Below are positions 27,657-35,357 of a stretch of DNA of 64,000 nt, one piece after another. Numbering within the stretch: position 1 is the first letter of the stretch; every line of letters begins with the position of its first letter. This stretch comes from SCRT01 sp036379455 (GTDB lineage Bacteria; Pseudomonadota; Gammaproteobacteria; Nevskiales; Nevskiaceae). Location: NCBI GenBank assembly GCA_036379455.1, contig DASVGQ010000146.1, forward strand, positions 9,393 to 73,392, given 5' to 3'. Under the pieces are notes generated by a model. It saw only the letters and a program-made list of their open reading frames with translations, ran no database searches and was not told where the DNA came from. Position numbers and translations under genes: made by a program.

Positions 27657-28390
27657 TGGATACGAAGGAACGCGGCGTCGCGGTGGTGACCGGCGGCAGC
27701 GCCGGCATCGGCAAGGCCATCGTCAAGGATCTACTGGACGGTGGCTGGGAAGTCGTGTCGATGTCGCGCCGCAAGTGCGATCTGCCGGGCGCGCGGCTGC
27801 ACAGCGTCGAAGTCGACCTGACGGACCGCGAGGCCACCGCGCAGGCGGTTGCCGAGATCAACCGGCGGCACAAGGTGCGGACCATCGTCCACAACGCGGG
27901 CGTGATCCGCGCCGCGCTGCTGCCGGAGGTGAAGCTGACGGATCTTGATGCGCTCGTGAACCTGCATATCGGCACCGCCATCCAGCTGCTCCAGGCGGCA
28001 TTGCCCGGAATGCGCGAGGATCACTTCGGGCGCGTGGTGCTGATGTCTTCCCGCGCGGCGCTGGGGCTGGCGACACGCACCTGCTACTCGGCGACGAAGG
28101 CCGGCATGATCGGCATGGCGCGGACCTGGGCGCTGGAACTGGCGGCCGATGGCATCACCGTCAACGTCGTCGCGCCGGGGCCGATCCATTCCGAGATGTT
28201 CTACGACGTCATCAAGGCCGGCAGCGAGCGTGAGAAGAAGCTGGCCGCAGGCATTCCTGTCAAGCGCATCGGCGAGCCGGACGACGTGGCGCGGGCCGTG
28301 CGCTTCTTCGTCGAGCCGGCCAACAGCTTCGTCACGGGCCAGGTGCTCTACGTTTGTGGCGGCGCGAGCGTCGGGACGCTCGTGGTCTGA
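27656..28390 (+). CDS. Short-chain dehydrogenase/reductase (FabG-like)
   Basis: A 244-residue classical SDR with all catalytic features: VVTGGSAGIGKAI (cofactor loop), VHNAGV (NAG), Ser in LMSSRAALG and YSATK. Its closing CGGASVGTLVV is FabG-like. It oxidises an alcohol or reduces a ketone with NAD(P). Unlike the upstream DUF35-SDR fusion, its active site is intact, so the two are not interchangeable. It overlaps the cyclase stop by one base and ends the operon. Confidence 0.87.
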   Translation: MDTKERGVAVVTGGSAGIGKAIVKDLLDGGWEVVSMSRRKCDLPGARLHSVEVDLTDREATAQAVAEINRRHKVRTIVHNAGVIRAALLPEVKLTDLDALVNLHIGTAIQLLQAALPGMREDHFGRVVLMSSRAALGLATRTCYSATKAGMIGMARTWALELAADGITVNVVAPGPIHSEMFYDVIKAGSEREKKLAAGIPVKRIGEPDDVARAVRFFVEPANSFVTGQVLYVCGGASVGTLVV

Positions 28391-28736
28391 GGTGGCGCCT
28401 GCTGGCCTGTGACGGATTCCTCGTCACTGGCGGGCGTTGGCCCTGCGGACGGGCCGCACTGCGCTGTGGTACGCGTCACGCTCGTCGCAGGTACCCCCTC
28501 ACGCACTGGCGGGCAAAACGACTGCGGTGGCGTTGATCGACACTGGCGCATGGTCCCGGCGGCGGCGCGGCAGCGTTGTGCAGCCTGCATGTCGTCCACC
28601 GGGGAATCCGCATGGAATGAGCCCGTCGGACTCGTGTACGCTGCGCAAGCCCACCCGCGCTTCGCACGACATCTGCGGCTGGGCTTACCACAACGATTCG
28701 GCCTCGCGGATTGAACCGCGCTCAAGGGGGAGGACG
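28391..28736. other. Intergenic region before the solute-binding protein gene
   Basis: About 346 bases with no convincing gene. A strong ribosome binding site (AAGGGGGAGGA) lies at its end. It probably holds the terminator of the catabolic operon and a promoter for the next gene, but I cannot place either precisely. Confidence 0.4.
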
Positions 28737-29909
28737 ATGAGGATTTCACAGTCGATGTTCGCAGGTCTCGCGGCCGCTGCGGCCGGCCTGTTGCTGACGA
28801 CAGGGGCCGCGGTCCATGCCGCGAACTACAAGGTTGGATTCATCACGTCGCTGTCGGGTCCGGAAGCGGGTCTGGGCGTGGCCTACCAGAAGGGCATGAA
28901 GGCGGCATACGCCTACCAGAGCGAAGTGAACGGACGGAAGATCACGCTCATCCAGATGGACGACGAAACGAATCCCACGGTCGCCGACCGCGACGCCCAC
29001 AAACTCGTCAATCAGGAGCACGTGGACGTCATCATCGGCACCGCGAACGTCCCGGATTCGACCGCGATCGCGTCGGTCGCATACCGACTCAAGACGCCGA
29101 TGATCGCCTTGGCGCCGATCGCGTTGCAGGGTGAGAGGGCATCATGGACCGTGACGGTGCCGCAGCCGGTGCCGCTGATGGTCGATGCCGTCATGAAGCG
29201 TGCCAAGGCGGACGGCGTGAAGACGGTAGCGGTGATCGGCTTTGCGGACGCCGCCGGCGATCTCTTCTCGGGCGCCGTTCACGCGGCGGCGAAGCGCGAG
29301 GGGATCGCCGTCGTCGCCGACGAGCGTTTCGCGACCAGCGACACCTCGGTAACGGGGCAGATCCTGCGGATCCTCCAGAAGCACCCGGACGCGATCGTCG
29401 ACACCGGCGCAGGGGGACCCGGCGCGCTGCCGGTGCTGGAGCTCGCAAAGCTCGGCAGGAAAATCCCCGTATACGGCACGCACGCCATGATGAGCGAGGA
29501 TTTCGTGCGCATTGCGGGCAAGGCAGGCGACGGCGTCGTTGCACCGGCCGGCCCCTTCATGGTTGCCGCCCAGCTGCCGAGCAGCAACCCGATGCGTCAG
29601 ATCTCGCTCGACTTCGGCCATGTCTACGAACGCGTCAACCACGAGGTTGCCGATCAGGCGTTTCCGTCCTACAGCTTCGACGCCTGGCTGATCTTCCTGG
29701 ATGCGGTCAAGAGGGTCCCGCCGAACGTCCAGCCGGGCACCGAGGCGTTCCGGGCGGCCCTGCACGAAGCGCTGTACAACACGCGCGAGTTGATCGGTAC
29801 TCAGGCGATCTACAACTTCAGGCCGGGAGACACCTACGGCGTTGATGCGCGCGCCGCCGTCATGGTGCGCCTGCAGGGCGGCAAATGGGTGCTGGCCGAC
29901 GCACCATGA
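28737..29909 (+). CDS. ABC transporter substrate-binding protein (branched-chain amino acid type)
   Basis: A 390-residue periplasmic binding protein of the LivJ-like type 1 fold (PF13458). A signal peptide (MRISQSMFAGLAAAAAGLLL, cleavage after AVHA at about residue 24) precedes KVGFITSLSGPEAGLG, IIGTANVPDSTAIASVAY and VIGFADAAGDLFSGAVHAA. Such proteins beside aromatic degradation genes often bind aromatic acids. No permease or ATPase gene lies in the window, so it is an orphan or serves components elsewhere. The start was chosen by the strong Shine-Dalgarno and signal peptide; the frame is open further upstream. Confidence 0.9.
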   Translation: MRISQSMFAGLAAAAAGLLLTTGAAVHAANYKVGFITSLSGPEAGLGVAYQKGMKAAYAYQSEVNGRKITLIQMDDETNPTVADRDAHKLVNQEHVDVIIGTANVPDSTAIASVAYRLKTPMIALAPIALQGERASWTVTVPQPVPLMVDAVMKRAKADGVKTVAVIGFADAAGDLFSGAVHAAAKREGIAVVADERFATSDTSVTGQILRILQKHPDAIVDTGAGGPGALPVLELAKLGRKIPVYGTHAMMSEDFVRIAGKAGDGVVAPAGPFMVAAQLPSSNPMRQISLDFGHVYERVNHEVADQAFPSYSFDAWLIFLDAVKRVPPNVQPGTEAFRAALHEALYNTRELIGTQAIYNFRPGDTYGVDARAAVMVRLQGGKWVLADAP

Positions 29910-29981
29910 TCGCAGGGTGGAATGAGCGAGCGCGGGCCCGTCGGTGATCGGTGTACATCGCGGGGCCTCACGGCGGAGCCC

Positions 29982-31259
29982 ATGCCTGCGCTGACCGGCA
30001 CGCGCATCGCGATCGTGGGACTGGGTTATGTCGGCCTGCCGCTGGCCGTGACCTTCGGCCAGAGCTACGACACCATCGGGTTCGACATCAAGGATGCGCG
30101 CGTCGAGGCCCTGCGCGGCGGCCGAGACGACACGCTGGAGGTCTCCGCCGCCGAGCTCGCCGCGGCGGAGCGGCTCCGATTCAGCGCGGACGTGCACGAC
30201 CTGCATGACCGCGACGTCTTCATCGTGACGGTGCCGACGCCGATCGACTTGGCCAAGCGCCCGGATCTCGGCCCGCTGCAGGCGGCGAGTGAGCTCGTCG
30301 GGGGCGCGCTGCGCGAAGGTGCGCTGGTCGTGTACGAGTCGACGGTATATCCGGGATGCACCGAGGAGGTCTGCGTCCCGATCCTCGAACGCGTCTCGCG
30401 CCTGCGCTTCAACGAGGGCTTCCGGGTGGGGTACAGTCCGGAGCGCATCAATCCGGCGGATCGCGAGCACCGAGTGACCGGCATCCGCAAGGTGACGTCC
30501 GGTTCGACCGCCGAGGCAGCAGACTTCGTCGATCGCCTGTACGCGTCGGTCATCCCGGCGGGGACGCACCGGGCGTCGAGCATCCGCGTGGCGGAAGCGG
30601 CGAAGGTCATCGAGAACACGCAGCGTGACCTGAACATCGCCCTCGTGAACGATCTGGCGCAGCTCTTCGAGCGCCTGGGCATCGACACGCTGGAGGTGCT
30701 GGAAGCCGCGGGAACGAAGTGGAACTTCCTGCCGTTCCGCCCGGGCCTTGTCGGAGGGCACTGCATCGGCGTCGACCCCTACTACCTGACCTACAAGGCG
30801 CAGCAGGTCGGCCATCATCCTGACGTCATCCTCGCCGGACGCCGCACCAACGACGGCATGGGCCGCTATGTGGCGAACCGGACGATCCGCCTCATGCTGC
30901 GCAACGGCATCAATCCGGTGCGCGCGCGCGCGCTGGTGCTGGGGCTGGCGTTCAAGGAGAACTGTCCCGACCTGCGCAACAGTCGGGTCGTCGACGTGAT
31001 CCGGGCGCTGCAGGAAGACAACATCGAGGTTGACGTGCACGACCCGTGGGTCGATCCCGCTGCGGCGCGCGCGGAATATGGCATCGCGTCCGTGGCAGAG
31101 CCCGCGGAAGGTACCTACGACGCGATCATCGTGGCCGTGGCGCACCGACAGTTCGTGGCGCTGGGTGCGAAAGGGGTGCGCGCGTTCGGCAAGTCCCGGT
31201 GCGTCGTGTTTGACGTCAAGGGAGTGCTGCCGCGTGCCGCGGCGGACGGACGCCTCTAG
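29982..31259 (+). CDS. Nucleotide sugar dehydrogenase (UDP-GlcNAc/GalNAc dehydrogenase type, TviB/WbpA-like)
   Basis: A 425-residue UDP-sugar dehydrogenase. The Rossmann motif is IAIVGLGYVGLPLAVTFG. TVPTPID, YESTVYPGCTEEVC and GYSPERINPADREH follow. The catalytic Cys is in VGGHCIGVDPYYL (about residue 256). ALVLGLAFKENCPDLRNS is the C-terminal UDP-binding domain. ESTVYPG and ERINPGD-like blocks favour the TviB/WbpA type, which makes UDP-hexosaminuronic acids for surface polysaccharide. The start is the ATG at 29982 with GGCGGAG upstream; an ATG at 29922 is in frame. No other polysaccharide genes are nearby. Confidence 0.88.
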   Translation: MPALTGTRIAIVGLGYVGLPLAVTFGQSYDTIGFDIKDARVEALRGGRDDTLEVSAAELAAAERLRFSADVHDLHDRDVFIVTVPTPIDLAKRPDLGPLQAASELVGGALREGALVVYESTVYPGCTEEVCVPILERVSRLRFNEGFRVGYSPERINPADREHRVTGIRKVTSGSTAEAADFVDRLYASVIPAGTHRASSIRVAEAAKVIENTQRDLNIALVNDLAQLFERLGIDTLEVLEAAGTKWNFLPFRPGLVGGHCIGVDPYYLTYKAQQVGHHPDVILAGRRTNDGMGRYVANRTIRLMLRNGINPVRARALVLGLAFKENCPDLRNSRVVDVIRALQEDNIEVDVHDPWVDPAAARAEYGIASVAEPAEGTYDAIIVAVAHRQFVALGAKGVRAFGKSRCVVFDVKGVLPRAAADGRL

Positions 31260-31299
31260 GCGACGCCGCGGCGCACCGAACCGCTCCCGGAGCGCGCTG

Positions 31300-32397
31300 A
31301 TGATCGGGGCACCGCGCGCGCGGCTGCGCCGTTTGGTCTGCCTTGTCCGAAGTGACGATCGACATCGAGCGCCGCGGGCCGCCGGGCGGGCCTGCGCAGC
31401 GATCGTGTCTCTGTGCCTTCTGTCGTTCGCGGGCACCGTGATGGCTGCGGCCGACGCGTCCGGCCCGCCGTTTCGCATGAGCGATGAGCAGTGCCTGGGC
31501 TGTCACGCGGGCGCGAGGCCGAACTATTCGCGCGTTCCAGGCACACTGCGGCAGGAAAGCCCCTGGGTGCAGCATCCCTATATCGACGTCGCGAGGATAC
31601 GTGCCGCAGCACACGGCGGCCTGCACTGCGTGGACTGCCATGTGGAAGGCTTCGACGTGGCGCCGCATCGCCGCGCGCAGGAGAAGGTGCTCGACTGCAT
31701 GGCCTGTCATTCACCGGCGGGGGAAGCACAATTCGAAGGCCTCGCTGCACGGGACGCGCCTTATCACTTCGAGCGGATCGAGGCCGAGTTCCACGGCACC
31801 GCGCACTTCGCGAAGCATGCCGACAAGTTCCTGTGCTCGGACTGTCATCATCCGCACTACTTCGAGACGACCGCCCGGTTTCGCGAGCCGAAAGCCATCG
31901 TCGCGAACGAGAACGGATGGTGCGTCAGCTGCCACTCGGCTGATCCGACCGGCCCGCCGGACATCATCGACTGGGCGGGCCTGCTCGATCCCGCGCGGCC
32001 GGACCTTGTGGCGGTACATGGCTTCCTGCCGCGGGCGGCGCGTCACCTGGAAGCTACCCGCTGCGTGGATTGTCACGCGGATCCGCACGCGGAGTTCTCG
32101 CACCAGCTCGTTGTCGGAACGGATGCTGCCGCTTGCACGACCTGTCATGCGCTCGATTCCGTACAGGCGGGCTTGTATCGCTACGCGGACTTTCGGATGC
32201 ACGGAGGTTTCACGAACGACGCGGTGGCGCGTGACAGCTACGTGATGGCGGCAACGCGCAGCCGGGCGCTGGACGTCTTCGCGTACGTCGTTGCCGGGCT
32301 GACGCTGCTGGGCATGGGGCTCTACGGTGCGCGTGCCTTGGTAGCGCGGTTCACGAGTGACCGGCGGAATGACGGTGGCCCCGACGATGGACGTTGA
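31300..32397 (+). CDS. Seven-heme membrane-anchored cytochrome c
   Basis: A 365-residue multiheme cytochrome. Seven CxxCH heme sites begin at residues 65, 110, 133, 179, 208, 255 and 279 (CLGCH, CVDCH, CMACH, CSDCH, CVSCH, CVDCH, CTTCH). A basic N-terminus followed by a hydrophobic stretch ending TVMAAA is the export signal, and a helix near residues 320-345 (VFAYVVAGLTLLGMGLYGA) anchors the C-terminus in the inner membrane. Additional His residues could be distal ligands. It overlaps the cytochrome b gene by 29 bases, so the two likely form one quinol-linked electron transfer unit. The terminal acceptor is unknown. Confidence 0.88.
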   Translation: MIGAPRARLRRLVCLVRSDDRHRAPRAAGRACAAIVSLCLLSFAGTVMAAADASGPPFRMSDEQCLGCHAGARPNYSRVPGTLRQESPWVQHPYIDVARIRAAAHGGLHCVDCHVEGFDVAPHRRAQEKVLDCMACHSPAGEAQFEGLAARDAPYHFERIEAEFHGTAHFAKHADKFLCSDCHHPHYFETTARFREPKAIVANENGWCVSCHSADPTGPPDIIDWAGLLDPARPDLVAVHGFLPRAARHLEATRCVDCHADPHAEFSHQLVVGTDAAACTTCHALDSVQAGLYRYADFRMHGGFTNDAVARDSYVMAATRSRALDVFAYVVAGLTLLGMGLYGARALVARFTSDRRNDGGPDDGR

Positions 32398-32995
32398 ACG
32401 GGGTTGGCGAACCGCGCTGCCGTTGCGGCTGTGGCACTGGCTGACGGCGCTTTGCTTCGTGTTGCTGGTCGTCACGGGTGTGGTCCTGCACGGCTTCGCG
32501 CCGGTCGGCGCAGGCAGCTACGCGCTGGCCGTCACGCTGCACGAAGTGTGCGGCTACGCGCTCTCGGCTCTGCTCGCGGGGTACGTTGCGTTCATGTTCC
32601 ACGGCGGTGGGTGGCGGTCGTACGTGCCCGAACGCGACGGGTTGCTGCGGCGCCTGCGTCGACAGGGCCGACGCTACTTCGGCGTTGGAGGCGCGGCAGC
32701 CCGTGTGCACGCGCTGGCAGGTCAACGCAGGTTCAACGTCCTCCAGCAGCTCAGCTACGCGGTGGTAGTCTTCGCGCTGCTTCCGCTGCTGGTGCTCACC
32801 GGGTTGATCTACCTGTACTACCCCCAGCTTCTGCCGCTTGAGATGTTCGGGCTGCCCGCGGTGCTCCCGGTCGCGCTCCTGCACTTCGCACTGGGCGTTT
32901 GCGCGGCCGCGTTCCTCGTACTCCACGTGTTCATGGCGCTCTTCGGCGGCCGCGCGCGCGAGCGTTTCCGCCTGATGGTCCGCGGGCGCTGTTGA
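32369..32995 (+). CDS. Membrane-bound b-type cytochrome (cytochrome b561/b6-like)
   Basis: A 208-residue integral membrane protein with four predicted helices carrying paired histidines: LRLWHWLTALCFVLLVVTG (helix 1), VTLHEVCGYALSALLAGY (helix 2), YAVVVFALLPLLVLTGLIYL (helix 3) and LLHFALGVCAAAFLVLHVFMAL (helix 4). The pattern matches di-heme quinone-oxidising subunits such as HyaC/FdnI. Possible starts are GTG 32357, ATG 32369 and ATG 32387; 32369 is chosen. It probably passes electrons between the quinone pool and the seven-heme cytochrome. Confidence 0.83.
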   Translation: MTVAPTMDVERGWRTALPLRLWHWLTALCFVLLVVTGVVLHGFAPVGAGSYALAVTLHEVCGYALSALLAGYVAFMFHGGGWRSYVPERDGLLRRLRRQGRRYFGVGGAAARVHALAGQRRFNVLQQLSYAVVVFALLPLLVLTGLIYLYYPQLLPLEMFGLPAVLPVALLHFALGVCAAAFLVLHVFMALFGGRARERFRLMVRGRC

Positions 32996-33008
32996 GGCTG
33001 AGCTGCGT

Positions 33009-33686
33009 TCACGCCGCGCCGTGCGAGGCGATATCCCGCAGCGCGCGTTCGAACACCTCCGGTGGCTGTCCACCCGAGATCAGCTGCGTGCCGTTGACGA
33101 TGGTTGCCGGAACGGAGTGGATGCCCGCCGTCTGGTAGCGCCGCTCCTGGTCGCGTACCTCGTTCGTGTAGTCGGTACCGTCCAGCAGCGCACGCGCCGC
33201 GGCCTCGTCGAAGCCGGCGGACGCGGCGATCCGGGCAAGGACGGCGTGGTCGGAGACGTCCTCGCCGTCCGTAAAGTAGGCCTTGAGCAGCGCCTTCTTG
33301 AGCGCCAGCGCGTCGCCGCCTTCGAGCTCCGCCCAGTGCAGCAGCCGGTGCGCGTCCAGCGTGTTGTACACGCGGCTTCCGGGGCCGATGTTGTAGGCGA
33401 AGCCGAGCGCCGCGGCGCGCTGGCGGATCGTCGCGCGGTTGGCGGCGAGCTGTTCGTCGTCGATGCTGTATTTGTGCTTGAGGTGCTCGGAGGCATCTTC
33501 TCCCGCGGCCGGGGTGTGCGGATCCAGCTCGAAAGGCTGGAAGTGGAGGTCTGCATCGACGACGCCGTGCAGCCGCTGCAGCGCCTGTTCGAGGCTTGTC
33601 AGCCCGATCGCGCACCACGGGCATACAACATCCGACACGAAATCGATGCGGAGTTTTGTCGCAGTGTTCGCGTTCATGCGTTTCAT
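33009..33686 (-). CDS. DsbA family (FrnE-like) oxidoreductase
   Basis: A 225-residue thioredoxin-fold protein with the DsbA helical insert. The active site is CPWC in DFVSDVVCPWCAIGLTSLE near residue 23, and the cis-Pro loop is GIHSVPATIVN. There is no signal peptide, so it is cytoplasmic, as in FrnE and 2-hydroxychromene-2-carboxylate isomerase-like proteins. The ATG at 33686 overlaps the stop of the upstream PEP-mutase family gene (ATGA), so the two are coupled. Confidence 0.87.
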   Translation of the reverse strand: MKRMNANTATKLRIDFVSDVVCPWCAIGLTSLEQALQRLHGVVDADLHFQPFELDPHTPAAGEDASEHLKHKYSIDDEQLAANRATIRQRAAALGFAYNIGPGSRVYNTLDAHRLLHWAELEGGDALALKKALLKAYFTDGEDVSDHAVLARIAASAGFDEAAARALLDGTDYTNEVRDQERRYQTAGIHSVPATIVNGTQLISGGQPPEVFERALRDIASHGAA

Positions 33687-34534
33687 CTCGATGCAGAAGG
33701 GTTCGCGCGCGGCTCCACGAGCCGCCTTTCGATTTCCGGGTGGCGCAGATTGTCGGCGAAGGCGTCGAAGCGCCCCGCGGCCAGCAGCGACGCCGTGCGC
33801 ATGAAGGCGCCCCACGCCGCACCGGCCAGCGCGCCGCCCACGCTGACGCGCCGTACGCCGTGCGCCGCGAGGTCCGCCAGCGTGAAAGGCACGGGCCAGC
33901 CGACCAGCACGTTGATCGGCTTGGGCGCGATCGCGGCCACCACCGCGTCGATTTCGTCCAGGGTCTTCAGGCCGGGCGCGTACAGGCAGTCGGCGCCCGC
34001 CTCGGCGTAGGCCCGGAGCCGGCGGATGGCCTCCTGCAGCGGATCGGGATGCCCGTGCAGGAAGCACTCCGCCCGACCGATGAGCATCACATCCTCGCCC
34101 GTGGCGTCGATCGCGGCGCGCGCCGCGCGCAGGCGATGAACCGCCGTGTCCACGTCATACAGAGGATCGTCCGGGAGCCCCGTGAAATCCTCGATGGACA
34201 GGCCCGCGACGCCGGTTGCGACGCAGCGCCGCACGTTTTCCCCCAGCTCCTCGAGATCCGTCGCGTGCCCGTTCTCGAAGTCGGCGTTGACCGGCAGCGG
34301 AGTCGCCTGCACGATGGCCCGGCAGTTCTCCAGCACTGCTTCCAGCGGCGAAGCTCCGTCGCGCCGCCCCTGCGACCACGCGAAGCCTGAGCTGGTCGTC
34401 GCAAGGGCCTTGAATCCGAGGCCCGCGAGCAGCCTGGCCGCACCCGGGTCCCACGGGTTCGGGATCAGGAAGCAACCCTGTGCGTGCAGCTTCCTGAACG
34501 CCGCGCGCCGCGCCGCGAATCGCGCGTCGGTCAC
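33683..34534 (-). CDS. Isocitrate lyase/PEP mutase family protein
   Basis: A 283-residue TIM-barrel protein of the PEP mutase/ICL superfamily. Landmarks are FLIPNPWDPGAARLLAGLGF, TTSSGFAW, VNADFENGH (Mg-binding acidic loop), LSIEDFTG and IGRAECF. The short 'PNPWD' subfamily is common in proteobacteria and has no firmly assigned substrate; C-C or C-P bond cleavage is expected. A GTG at 34534 is taken as start; another GTG at 34561 would add 9 residues. It is coupled to the FrnE-like gene. Confidence 0.83.
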   Translation of the reverse strand: MTDARFAARRAAFRKLHAQGCFLIPNPWDPGAARLLAGLGFKALATTSSGFAWSQGRRDGASPLEAVLENCRAIVQATPLPVNADFENGHATDLEELGENVRRCVATGVAGLSIEDFTGLPDDPLYDVDTAVHRLRAARAAIDATGEDVMLIGRAECFLHGHPDPLQEAIRRLRAYAEAGADCLYAPGLKTLDEIDAVVAAIAPKPINVLVGWPVPFTLADLAAHGVRRVSVGGALAGAAWGAFMRTASLLAAGRFDAFADNLRHPEIERRLVEPRANPSASR

Positions 34535-34742
34535 GCGAGGACACTCCGGTGCCACCCCCACGTCGGTCTCATCCGCCGTTGCCGACGACTCGATCCGTGC
34601 GGTTGCCGAGCGAACTGCAGGATGCGGCCGTTCGCGTCAAGCGCCTGCCGTACGAAGGATGCGCCGCGGTTGCCGTTCCGCCATTCTGGTGCGACTGCCG
34701 TCCTTTCGTGCATCGAAGCATCTCCGCGGGGAGGGCGGGGCG

Positions 34743-35147
34743 TCAGTCGACGACCGCCGTCGCTTCGATTTCAATCAACAGCTCCGGCAGCGCCAGCGAC
34801 TGGACGCCGAGCCACGTGCTGGCCGGCGGCGAGGCGCTGCCGTAGAACTCGCCGATGGCCGCGCCCACCGATTCGAGATACTCCGGCTTGTGGTTCACGA
34901 CAAACACCTTCATCCGCACCACGTCCGCCGGGGTGGCCCCGGCCTCCTTCAGCACCTGCTTGAGATTGGCGAGCGCCTGCCGAGCCTGCGCCGCGACGTC
35001 ACCCGGGCCCACGAGCTTGCCGGTGGCGTCCCAGCCGACCTGTCCCGAACAGTGGATGACGGTGCCGCCGCGGCTGCGCGTCGCGTGCGAAAAACCGTAG
35101 CGCACGCTGTCGTACATCGACTTCGGATTGATGGCTTCACGCGACAT
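34743..35147 (-). CDS. RidA family protein
   Basis: A 134-residue Rid/YjgF family protein. It has the typical order GGTVIHCSGQVGWDATGKLVG, QARQALANLKQVLKEAGATPADVVRMKVFVV and a C-terminal LLIEIEATAVVD. The Arg that binds the carboxylate in true RidA (in the 'RxxxxxxxLPxxxxVE' block) does not appear at the usual place: the block reads STWLGVQSLALPELLIEIEA. This suggests a non-RidA subgroup, so imine deaminase activity should not be assumed. The start ATG at 35147 has GGAGGAG just upstream. Confidence 0.85.
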   Translation of the reverse strand: MSREAINPKSMYDSVRYGFSHATRSRGGTVIHCSGQVGWDATGKLVGPGDVAAQARQALANLKQVLKEAGATPADVVRMKVFVVNHKPEYLESVGAAIGEFYGSASPPASTWLGVQSLALPELLIEIEATAVVD

Positions 35148-35357
35148 GACAGCTCCTCCGCTTTTCAAGGTGTCACCGATAGTAGCCCGTCAGGATCGGC
35201 GCGCGGAAGCGCGTGCGCAACAGGTGTGGTCGGGCGGCGCGCCTCGATCCTTCTGCCGGGGTGCGGCATGGGCGTCGCGCCGCGCAGTGCCGGAATCTCC
35301 GCCATCCCGCCGTCGGTGGGCCGGCGCCTGCGCGGAACCACCGCTGCGACGAGGCGC

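Noticed and set aside
29142..31478. 778-codon minus-strand open frame
   Set aside because: It covers the binding-protein and nucleotide-sugar dehydrogenase genes on the other strand. Composition is shadow-like and no domain is visible.
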